Shown: positions 23,850 to 36,500 of the stretch, piece by piece | How positions within the stretch are numbered: position 1 is the first letter of the stretch | Layout: every line of letters starts with the position of its first letter | Source: Diphasiastrum complanatum | Taxonomy: Eukaryota > Streptophyta > Lycopodiopsida > Lycopodiales > Lycopodiaceae | NCBI GenBank assembly: GCA_029204225.1 | Contig: CM055095.1 | Location: 10,450,683 to 10,514,682 of the forward strand | Direction: 5' to 3' | DNA: 64,000 nucleotides | The notes under the pieces: generated by a model | Databases searched by the model: none | The model's input: only the letters and a program-made list of their open reading frames with translations | What the model was told of the DNA's origin: nothing | Program-made: the position numbers and the translations under genes

Positions 23850-26800
23850 CTGTTTCATCACCAGACAGATACTTAGCCTAGAAAGGAAGAGAATCCCAAA
23901 AGAATGATTTACAGGCCTTAAAACAACCTCAAATCATTGTGCAATCAATCGATAGAACTTCCTTTTCAATTTAAAACTAGCAGAAGGAATCTACAAACTA
24001 TATAGACGGAGAACATTATCTATCCTCATTGTCAGCAGTTCAAAGTATCATGGTCTATGAGCAAGCAAAGCCAGATAATCTAAATTTTTTGTCTCAACAT
24101 ATTTACAACCTTTTGCAATCAAAGTTGGTGATTCCGTTAACGGACTGTTATGAAGACAAGTTCCTGTAAACCCAAAGTACATAATTCACAAAGATGTCGC
24201 CTTCTAGATAGTACTTTGCATATAAGCATTTAAGTTGATACTCAACATCATTAACAATGACTAGAAGCTTGCATGGGAAGTGATCTATCAACAACCTAGT
24301 TTTACATACCCAAGCATCTGCTGGCTCGTCGAGATGAGGTGGTGGATCGAAAATCCCGAGACGTAAATGCTCAATTCCAGCCCACGCAACCATCACCCCT
24401 GAAAATATTCCCCAGTTAAACATGAAAGTAGCTTAATCTACTGTTTAGATGCGAAACTGGGAGAACAATATATTTACCAGGTGAATAACACCCACGACAG
24501 TACAAAACCGCAGCCAAATTTTATTGGTATATATGTTTATGAAGTAGACAGAGGTCTGTTAAATCCAAGCATGTTCCTGAATCCTTTAGGGTGCCAGCAA
24601 GCAAAATGAGAAATATAAAAAGAGCTCTAACATGAAACCTCAGCCAAATGAACAAGCAAGCAGCACTAATCATATGCCTCTCAGGTCAAGCCAATCTAGT
24701 ATACCATGCATACCATAAGAAGGTACAAAACATCACTGTGCCTCCATTGCATCACTATGAGAGAACAAGAGTGCTAGAGAAGAATGTTCATTCCACCATA
24801 GAGATCCCGCAAAAGCTATCAGTAGGAATATGAAGAATCCAACTCGGCTAAACAACTGCTATACCAAGATACACACTGCTGCTATGAATAGAGAATGTTG
24901 CCATACAAAGGAACCATGCCAACAAGTAAAGCTGAAGAGAGCACCACCATACATGCTCCAACATGTAAGAAGATCCCAAACCACATTGAACATCATAGCA
25001 CCAACTCAAATAGAATTGGTGAATTATCATGAAGATGAAGATGACTGCCGCTATCAGACCATACATGAGCAACAAAGGATGGAGCCAAATTTTATATGCA
25101 GTCACCAAATATGTCAAAAATATGCACCAGGAACTGGAACAATTGCAACCCAGGAAATATATGAATGTGAGACATCATCTGCAAGAACTAGCTCAAATGC
25201 ATCCAATGAAAAATATGTACACTAGGAATGCCATGTAGAACCAACACAGACCAGATGTACCACCAATAAGCTATAGATAGAGGCATGGTCATATAGGACT
25301 GCCCTGGAGAATAAACAACTACACAATTGCTGGTAAACTGTAAACTGATAGGCAAAATTCCAAGGAAGAAACCAGTGGCAGTTCTTGAACTATGCATGTA
25401 AATGAGTCATAATTCATATCCACATCCAACTCATGTGGAACAACCTTGTCTGACCATTGGAATATAACCTTTGATAGCAACATGCTATCAAAATTACGAC
25501 TAAGCTTGCCACTTGAAGAGTGTGCTGGAAACTATATAAAAGATGAACAATCTCAAACCCAGTCGATCCCAAGGTATCCTAAGGGACCATGCATACAGGA
25601 AAGCATCTTCGGCAAAGGACTTTGAAGCGTAGTGACCAGGGAACGGGAACGAGCACGGGAATGGGAACAAGCAACGGGAACGAAAACATCCCTGAAAAAA
25701 TGGGAACGGGAATGTCAACATAACAACATATAATCAAACATACACATATACATCGAAGTTTGAAATTTATAGAATTTTGTATATTGAAATTACACATAAT
25801 ATAAACAATCCTCTCTCATCTATCTTGTTTGCAGGTCTTAGCAGAAACTGTGACCAGGGAACACGTTCCCAACAAGAGCACATTGGGAACGAGTGGCACG
25901 TTTAAAAAGCCACGTTCCCTGGTCACTATGCTTTGAAGAGATAGCCCAAGGACATCAGACCTTAGTAAAAATTCTGACTACCATAGGTGAAGTAACCAAG
26001 CCACCCATGTACATAGAACCATCAAGAAAGAAACCTCTAAATGCACAAGGATTCACAAGAGCGCAAAGAATCTATCAGAGAATAGGTACCACGATTCTTT
26101 CGATGCAATAACCAAATGTAAACATCATAGGCTGTATGAAGTGACCATGCCAGTCGTATCAACCAAGGATGCCACACAACGATAGGTACGAATGGTATTA
26201 CAAATGTGCACCTGCCCTGAAGGATTCATAAAGACCAAGAACATTTAGCCCATCAACTGAACATGACGTAATGACATCCCAAGCTAGTCCTCTAGATTGA
26301 AAATGCCTAGTAGCAATGACGTGAACAAATGGACATTGGAGAGGATGCAGGAGAGGAGGGTGGTGATGAGGCTGAGGCGGGATTGGATGATGATGATGAG
26401 GAGGCCTCGGACACGGTGAGGCCTCCAAGTGGCATCACAAGCTGCAACCTCCCTCATCATGTCACAAAAGATGGTGGTGTCGGCCAAGGCAAATACAAGG
26501 TAGCCACTGTAAAAAAACTAGCGTGTAAGTGTACTCGTTGTCATTGCCTCATGGTGTCCCGCTGCCACCCTATAGGCACTGTGCTTTGTTGATATGTGCC
26601 CCCCTCAACCCTGTCCTGTGTAGGTGCATGTCGTCATGGCTTGACTCTAGAGCGTGAGTGTGCTCTGTGGTCTCTCCTCCCATAGCCACCATAGGAATTG
26701 CCGCCTTTTCTGAACCTGGGCCACTACCCTTAATAGGCCCTCCCTGAACTAACTCCCTTGATGGAAAAGCTTCTCTTGTAGATGATGGCCCTGTTGCCAT

Positions 26801-29648
26801 GATGGGTCTGCCTCTATTGATGAAGTCCGTGATGGCCCTACTATTGCTGATGGAGGCCATGATGGGTTGTTGCTGATAAACTAGTGTCATGGTCCTACTC
26901 GACTACTATCCAGGTTAGGCCCGGTCCATATGTCCAAGGCCCCCCCTAATGGTCCAAACCACAAATAGGGCCCTAATGGGGGTTTGGACCATTAGGGGGG
27001 GCCTTGGACAACTAGGCTGTGATGGCCCTGCGCTAGAAGGTGGACCGCTACTGCAAGTAGCCCTTGATATTGTGCCAATAAAACCTTTGCTTGCAAATCT
27101 CCACATAGTCACTCTTGCCCTCTTCTATGTGCTACAATCACCTTCCACTCATCACGGCCTTCACATAGACTGCTTACACTAGCCATTTGGCCTCCTATTC
27201 TTCTCTCCCCAAGCTCTTCTTCTCTCCTTTTGGTGCACTGGAAATGGGGGCTTTGAAGGTTAAAAAAAATATCAGAATATGTATATTTTTACAGCATTCC
27301 AAGGTTCCGGAACGTTGTGTTCCAAGACACTGCGTTTCGGAACGTGGGGTCGTCGTTCCAATGCACCTTAGGGACAATATCAAGAATGGAGGAAGATTGA
27401 TGGAATGCTATATCCAAGCATGTCTCATCCTGAGCTATGGAACTAACAAGAGAATCTAGATGATCCTTTTCCCCATATGTAGATATGACCAAACGTACTT
27501 GTACCGAGCTATACAACTACACAACCAACAGGAGAATTTGGATGATCCTCTTTCTCATTTGTACATGTGACCGTGCCACAATTGGAACAATCTCAGCAAG
27601 ATCAACTTCTAATTGAGGCTTGGTCGATGCTCAGAAACATCCTAAAGCTCAAAGCTAAAACTCTTCTTAAAAAAAGTGACCTATGTAATCATGTGTTATG
27701 TAGATCTTGTTGTCCAAGATCTAGAAGACATCGTACTAAATTCGACCAGCAATGCATCTTCAAGAACCATAAGTGTAAATATGTACATAAGAGCTAACAC
27801 TTGAGGGAGATGACTCTTGTTGTCATCCCAACTATACTCAAAATGCTTTTTGGATAACTTGTCAAGCGGTCACACTGGGTCACGACTTGTAATGCACCTA
27901 TCCAAGCTTGGCAGTTGTCCCCTTTGGTTACCGACCATTGGCAAGCATTAGCCTCGGGCCCAGAAATGTATTTATTTCCAACTTTTGCTGCCAAAAAGTA
28001 CAAAAGAAATGACCTTCTCTATTAGTAAAAAAACAGGGTACTAAAAGCAGGACCAGTGAAGGAAAAGCATATGGCGTGGCACAGAGTTGAATGTTTTTTG
28101 GAAATCCACAAAACAAAAATACACTCTCTCATGTCTGGATCTGGCCTCCTCAATGATAGCACGAAGTGTGAACACATGATCAGTGGCGGAATGTTGTGCC
28201 CTGAAGCCAGCCTAGCCCAAGGCATGCAATCACCGTGTCTCTGCCTCACAACTAATCACTATCTAAAGGATCGTGCCATAAAGTTTAGCCACAATATGCC
28301 CAATCAAATGGTACGATAGAGGTTTCATGGGGTCACCACTATTATGACTGGGGTGCATGATATTAGTGCACCATGGCAGGGGAAAGCCTGAAATGATGGC
28401 CCCATTAAGGAGTGAGGCCAAGACAACGGGCGCAAGTATGTCAGTGGCATGAATCAGGAGTTCGGCCTCTAGGTCCTTGATATCCCGAGCATGATGTATC
28501 TTCATTTTCTCAATGGCAAGAGGGACCATAGCAAGGGTGAAAAAGGAGGTGGAGGGACGAGGAGATATGACAATCGGATCAGTGGGAAAGGTATAGAGTG
28601 AAGTGGCATACTTAGTCCAACAACGTAAATCTCTCAGCAATGGGGGTGGAGCCCATGGGATAAACTCGCCAAAAAGCCCCAGATGAGGAACTACAACGAA
28701 GATCCACAAGATGTTTCCCTTCATAAGTTTCATGTATGCATTTTTTACAACAACAATATGCATCTAATATTACGAAGATGGGAGACTGTAAAGATTGTGC
28801 ATTGTTGACTTGAGAGTGGAGTTGTTTGCATACATTATCATACCAAGGTTGGTGAGGATGACGAAACTTCGAGCGAGTGGATTTTTTATGATGTTTGAAA
28901 GGGAAGGCCATAGAAGTAGTGGTATGAAGAGCTGTAGTGAGAATTGATGCTTGGGAATGGAGTGGGCTATCATATGGAAAACTTCGAAGAATGAAGGAGA
29001 GAGCATCTTGGTAAAGATGTGTGTAACAGTGTAAGCATGATTAAACGTGTAAATTAGGGGCGCGTTCCATAGGAGAGGGATTAGATGGAGAGAGATCTAA
29101 CACCGAGACCAAATGAATGCAAAGAAAGGAATGGTCAAATAGTGTGGTAGGGGAAACCATAAAGTAAGATAAAAAGGCTAAAAAGATGGTGACCCCATGG
29201 AATAATCCACGCCACTATGCCCACCACTATGAGGGTGACAAGTATAATCACCAGAACGCCAATAGGACAAGCCATTAAACATGGCAAGCTCATGGGCCTC
29301 ACCCAATAGAAGAAAATGCTCACCATATGTAGAAACCAGGCCACCCTCATCAACAAATATCCTGTCAATTCCTGTATCCATACTATCCATGGCATGTATC
29401 CTCAAAGGATCATCAGTGATCATGTGAAACTCTGTCTGTCTAGAGGAGGTCCTGGTGTTGAAGTTTCCGGCCAAAAGCATATGACCATCAACGCTAGAGG
29501 TAGTAGCAGCAGCGATGGCACTTATTTTTCCAACAGCATCAGCGACGGAGGGCTGGTCAGCAGCGATAGGGGTAAAGCTGTTTCCAGACCGAGGTGGAGA
29601 GCAGGGGGAGTTACCTCCCTCATGCTTACGTGGAGAGAGAGAGAGAGA

Positions 29649-29694
<46 letters not shown>

Positions 29695-30490
29695 TTTTTA
29701 ATGTCTTTTCCATGCCAAAAGACATATAAGATGAGAAAAGTACATATGTGATAATGGACCAAAGACGGAACAGTGCTGTCAACAGCTAAAAAACCAAGAC
29801 TATCAACTCTAAAATGGTCCAGGAATATATGGCACAAAAAACGTAGCCATTTTACAAGGTCAACTGGACATCTTAGCCTCAAACTCAAAACTCTGATACA
29901 AACTCAAACGCTATATTCTAACATATCTATTTTGTCTCAACTAAATGCTTAGCTTCAACAAAATGGATATTGTCGTCTCTGTAAATTAGGCGTCTCCCTG
30001 TATCCTTCACTTTCTTTAGAGCCATTTTCCTTTCCGCCACTTGCACAGATGTGAGATCTTCATCAAGGAAGATCTTGGTATCTTTTGGTTTAACCCATCG
30101 TTTAACACTTCATGTCTATCATCGATCGCAGTAAAGTGTAAGACAAGAGTATCAACGTCTTTCTTCATACGCCAAGTGGTGTCTAATCGTGGTGTTGAAG
30201 GTGTAATTCCAAGAACAATTTGCATTGAGGGCATTTTGAGAGTCTGGAATGCCTCTAACATGCACATTGAGAGCTTTGCGTTCTGACAATTGACTCACTA
30301 AGCGTGGCCGAAATGAAAGAAGATGGAGCCTCAGATTTACTAGAACGTTTCAGGACGTTTGCCCAAGATAAGACCTCTGTATGGTGCTGCTCTGTGCTGC
30401 ATTCCAGTTGTTTGATTGCCTGTCACTTGACCTCTCCAACCTCCTGATAAATGTTATTAAATTTAGATTCCAATTGCTGGATATGTGACT

Positions 30491-30554
<64 letters not shown>

Positions 30555-33500
30555 ATTATCTGTACACAATCGAGGAGGTGGACAGATAAGTTGCAGGCCA
30601 TGCTCCTTAGTCACTGCACCAAGCTTGGTCCGAACTACATTGTTTGATGCAACACCCCCTGAAACCACCTGTATAGACCCATCCAAGGTTAGCCTCCATG
30701 ACATCTCACATCTGGTGCATATCCATGGCTTACAAAAACACACCAAAGATGAAGGTACTGACCAGACAAGACACTGTAGGATCTATTTTACGAGCCCAAT
30801 CGATAGCTCTGCGACATCTATCTTCCAAGTGAAGAATTGCAACTCTCTACAGAAACAACCATGGAAAAAAGATCAAATTATTAGCAAACTTTTCATCACC
30901 AACCATTTAACACTTCAAAAAATTTCTATTATACAATATAAGGCAACAACGAACCCATTTGATCTTTGTGATCATTTATCTATTTGAGATTGTTAGTTAT
31001 TCACTTCCATCGCATCTCATTGCTAAACACATAAGCTTTTCTAGAAAATATTTACATGCATGCAAACTGTCATTTTCCAACAAACTTCTCAGTCTAAGCC
31101 TAGGCTAAAATGTATCCTGCACAAAAGCTAAAAAGGTTTTTCTTGTTTAGCTTACACCATACTTTTCAAGGCTAGCAACTAGCATGTAGATTGAAATGAG
31201 AATCCAGAATTGTCGAATTCTAGGTTTGACTGTGATAAAAACTACCTGATGCAACAAGAAAAGTTATACCACTTCAAATTCAGGGAAAACAATACTGCCT
31301 GTGCATGATATATAGAGAGATACTGCAAAGAGAGTGACCAATCATGGGATTTCTTAGGAAATATAATAGCCTCCATAAGGATGATGATAAAGAAAAGCTA
31401 TTCAGAAGCAGAATGTAAATTGTAAGCTGAGATTATACTAAGATAAGCTAAGAGCTACTTTTCAAACAATCAATCTACTAGAGGAAGCATCATGCCTATC
31501 ATATTTAAGTAGAAGGCTCAATGAGTTCAAGCTAGGAACCCAATAAGATTGAACAAGCTTATCCACATACCGAGTCACTTATGAAGAGAATAAGTCATCT
31601 TATCTGATGCTAATAAGACCCAAGAGACAAAATCACCAACTCTACTGACAAATAATAATAGATAGGGTACTAGAGACCAATGCACAATGTAGAGTCCATA
31701 ATTGACTTGTAGCTGTCCCTCCTCAAGAAGACACAATTCCTCGATGTCACTATAGAAAAAAATGAAAATGTCGAGAAATACAAGTTGTTGATAAACTACA
31801 TAGTATTGAAGGTGTTGCCAAAAAATGAAATAAGAACACAATACCATTGATTGTATATATTGTAGAAGTTGCAACAATCCATGAATTAGAATAGTAGCCA
31901 ATGGATCAAGAACGCCAAAAAAAGGAACCACATGTAGACTGTGAGCAAAGCATGATAGAAAACCTCTCTTGTAGCATGTCAACCTCATAGACCCAGAGTG
32001 CTCCTTGAACGAAGCATCAAATAGCACGACATGGTCAGTCCTACCCCTAATACACCATGCATGCCATTTGGGTATACTAGTAGGATGCAAAAAAGGCAGA
32101 GAGGCTACCAATCAAATAAATCCAAAGCTATTGGAAGGGACCAAGAATGCCCGATAACAACTGCAACAAATGGCATAGAGGAGATGGACAGAGGTAGCAT
32201 TATAACTAAATCTTGTGACCAAAGTAGCTAACCCATCAAAGAGAGTGGGATAACAAACTTCAACGGAGACACCAATTGGCAACAATAAACACATGGGACC
32301 CCTCGATGCAAAAGGATCCATGGTAGCCAATGTTATCTATACAAAGAACACCACTCTTTAATAAGCTATCTCAATGCTATTGGGACACCATTTTGTATCA
32401 TAACATTGAAAACTTTGAAATATGTGCCTCAATTCGAGCTTTAAGAACCAAACAATCAAGTGAACAAGCCACTAATGGTACTTTGCTCGAGTTGTAGGAA
32501 CCAAAAGAGCGATTGAATAGATTACTAAGTGTACCTTGAGTAAACATGTACGTTCCTTCTAATACGGATCTTGGAACTATACCTCATGTGCAAAGTGTTG
32601 TGACTACTTTGGATATGCTAGTAACTCTAAGCTAGTCGATGTGTAGAATGAGTCTCCCCCCATCCTTAGGCAAACCTTGAAGCACATTGCCTACTAATTG
32701 GTCATACCACCTACCACCTTTTGACCCACAAATACAATGTGTTAATGATATGCCACCCCCATGCCTAATGTACCATTGTGACTATAAGACCAAACTGGTC
32801 ACACGCTAGCTAACCCTAGCCACTGCCTGCCAAATTACGGTTAACTTGGTCAATTGTACGTCGGCTTTACTGAACTTGCCACACAACACGTCATGTGCAA
32901 GTACACCAGGTTCGTCTCTGATAATGCGTATTAGCTCACTATCTGGAAATTGATAGGCTTCACGTGCCTTGGTGTACAAAAAGCAAATTGGTGCCTAATG
33001 GACAAGTTTTCGCACCGAAATAGTCATGACACGTCTAGTGTCCTCATCATCACTTACCTACAAGTCATCCCAAATTTCCTCATCCTTGTCCTCATCTTGA
33101 CGTTGTTGTAATACATGGAGCTTCTTGCCCATGCATCGAGGACAATCCTTGAAAAGGTGTTGCCAAGATAGAAAAAACATAATTGGTCTTTCTTGGCCTC
33201 TTCCTTGAGTGAGGGGAGACTTGTTGTAAGCATGACAAGCCATAGGAGATGCTAACTTGCGCTTCAAAATCTGCTGCATCTGGATAGGATCCTTCTGACC
33301 AGCTTGGCCAAACTTTCGCGAACCTTTCCTTTGGGGCCAACTTGCCACTCCAGATTCAGCGTTGTTGCGCACATTACTTTCAAAGTTGAGCGTTGTTGCA
33401 GCTATCTCTTCCAAGGTTTTGCGACCTTCATTAAGAACTAAAGGCCTCAACTCTTCGCGAAGGCCAAAGATAAACTTGTGGACCACAAGCCACTCGGGAA

Positions 33501-36500
33501 TCTCCTCTGGTATCTTGATAAGTACCTCTTTGTACTTATTGGCATATTCCTGCATTGTGTACTACCTCTGACGATGCAAAAACCAAGCATTCGTCGCACG
33601 TACATGCTCATGTGGAGGAATGAATTGAGCCCTAAAAGCTCGCTTGAATGCAACCCAGGTGGAAGGAGCCTGATTGGAATTCAATAACTTGTGCCACCAC
33701 CTGTCAACAAAATAAGTAAAATGATAAGCAGCTTTGTTGACTTGCCAACCTTCATCAGTTGGGGCCCGGTATTCTTCCCATTTATGTAACCATTCATCGA
33801 CAATATTAATAGTTCTCTAGCGAGGGTTTCCAGCAAAACGAGTAGGCTTAATGTCCTTATCTTTAGGACAGGGGGGAGGATACATAGGACGTACAGAAGG
33901 AGATGGAAAGGGTTCTAGCCACAGTAGAAAGCATCGCTCGCATCTCTACCATGGTCCTCTTCATATTGTCCATGCGAACTTGCATAGACAGAGAAACACC
34001 TGCAAGCGAACTCGCAATCACCGTATTTGGATTATGGTCAGGGATAGGGTCCAAGGATAGGGCTAGCAGGTTTGGACTGACCAAATACTTGTGCTAGTTC
34101 TGCTCCTCGGAAAATTTGTCGATTTTTTCCCAAAAACAGCCTGGAATCAGCTGTAAATTGCTTGATCTTCGATCTGAAAATGGTGGCCTTGGGCCCTTAT
34201 TATATGGTTATATGTGGAGTGGGGGCCCGTAGGAGGGCACACTATTTTCCCTCCACATTTTGCCTCCCTTTACTTTTGAATTCCTATTTTAGGGTTCATT
34301 GGTAGGGTATTTATAGGGGCATTTGTACACTCATTTTTCAGATTATTGATTGGTATTGCTTGGGCTCTTCGTGGGAGAACCTATTGTCTTGTCTATTGCT
34401 TGTAGGGCTTTAGTCTATTGCTGTCTTTTATGCTTCATTGATTCAACACCTGAGATTTTGATCATAACTTGGTATCAGAGCACTTTCCTGATTGCTGAAT
34501 TTCAAATCTGATTTTTTGATTGGGTGCCCATTTTCCTTGCTGATTTTTCTCTCTTTGCTGAGGGCTTTCGTCTCTTTGCTTCAGCAACATTCAGAACAGT
34601 TTGGAGGACCAACTCCCATCAGAGCATTTTCCTTGGCGGAGCTTTAGCAGATAGTTAGCGGAAGTACTTCCGCTAAATTTGGCGGCCGGGAAAAAAAAAA
34701 AAAATTTGGGCAGATTATTTCCGGCGCCCAAGTTCCAAATCCTTTTCCCTCTTTTTTTTTTGAATCCTCCATTTGATTCAGGGAAAGGATTCCCAGCCAT
34801 CTTTTCAGCATTGATTGGAGGCTGTCCAGCGCCCTACTTCATCACATTTTTCAGCCATTGTTCCAGCAAAGTTTCAGCCATATCTCAATTTTGATTGGAG
34901 GCTGTCCATCGCCCTATTTCATCACATTTTCTACAGATTTCCAGCCATATTTTCAGCATTGATTGGAGGCTGTCCAGCGCCCACTTTCATTCTCCTTATC
35001 TGTCAGTTCACCTTCGTCCACTCTTCCTTCTGCACCACGTCCTCCTTTTTCTCCTCGTCCTGTTTTTGTTCGTCGCTACTCACTGCCTGAGATGTCTGAG
35101 ATCCGTGGGAAGCGCTTATGTTTCAACTGTAAGAGTCCTGATCATATCGCCCGTGATTGCCGACAGCCTGCCACTACTACTGCCGTCTATTTCCATGATG
35201 CTGACACACCTGATGATAGTCCTGATTCTGCCATATGCCTTCATATTCTTGATGATGACCCACGTGTTGATCAGTTTGCCACACCCACTGAGCCTGTTCC
35301 TGATCCCCCTGATCTAGCTGTATGCCATGCTCAGCTTGCTTATGCTACTTGGGCCGGTAAGCCGGGTCCACGCCATATCCGTCTTCGCGTACGTATCACT
35401 GGTCGTGAGTTTATTGCCCTTGTTGACACGGGTAGCACTCACTCGTTTCTCAGTAGTCATATTACTACATGCATTCGTGCTATTCCAGTCACTACGCCTC
35501 ATCCCCTGCATCTTGAGGTTGCCAGTGCACACTCTTTTCCTAGCACGCAGATATATCAGCAGCTTTCATATCGGATTGGAGGCTTCCTTGGTCAGGCAGA
35601 TTTTCATATTATTCCACTTACACGGTACGATCTTATCCTCGGTCCTGATTGGTTTGCATCCCTTGGTGCGGTTACAGCAAACCTCCAGCAGCAGACATTG
35701 ACATTCTCTCATGATGGTACTCAGCATATATTTTCCGGTATTGATTCTCGACAGGACTATTAGCTTATTTCTGGGAAGCAGTTCATACGGAGCCTCCCGA
35801 AGGCCCACTGTGCGGCTATTCTTTCTGTTCAGCCTATTGCGGATGCACCACCTTTGCCACAGGTATTTTCTAAACTGTTGCGTGAATTTGAGCATGTTTT
35901 TAGAGAGCCGACTCAGTTACCACCTTTACGAGATGTCAACTACCATATAGACCTTGTTTCCTTTGCATCACCTCCTTCTCATCCTCCTTTTCGTATGTCT
36001 ATTGTTGAGCGCAAGGAAGTCCAGCGTCAGGTGTCTGATTTATTACGTCAAGGCCTTATTGTTCCTAGCCACAGTCCTTTTGGTGCTCCTGTTTTACTTG
36101 TTGATAAGAAGGATGGTTCTAAACGTCTATGTATAGATTATCGTGCTTTAAATAAACTTACTATCCGTAATCAGTACCCTATCCCTCATATGGATGACCT
36201 GTTTGACCAGTTAGGCCAAGCCAAGATCTTTTCTAAACTTGACCTCCGTTCCGGTTATCACCAGATTCGTATGCATCCTCTTGATGAGCACAAGACAGCT
36301 TTCCGTACCCACTTTGGTCTGTATGAGTTTCGTGTCCTTCCTTTTGGTGTTACCAATGGCCCGCCCACTTTTCAGAATGTCATGAATAACATCTTTCGTC
36401 CTCTGCTTGGAAAGTGTGTCATTGTTTATTTTGACGATATCCTCATTTATAGCACCACTCTCTCTCTTCATGTTCAGCACGTTCGTTCTGTTTTTGTTTT

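Noticed and set aside
26329-26592. Acidic small protein (EEGGDEAEAGLDDDDEEA)
   Set aside because: Comes from a GAT/GAG-rich low-complexity patch within an intron; the opposite strand is equally open (His/Pro-rich).
27290-27365. Second hAT MITE based on TTCCGGAACG words
   Set aside because: No paired termini or target duplication could be found.
31575-32111. 178-codon minus-strand ORF in a GCP1 intron
   Set aside because: No recognisable domain or conserved context; kept only as an unassigned stretch.
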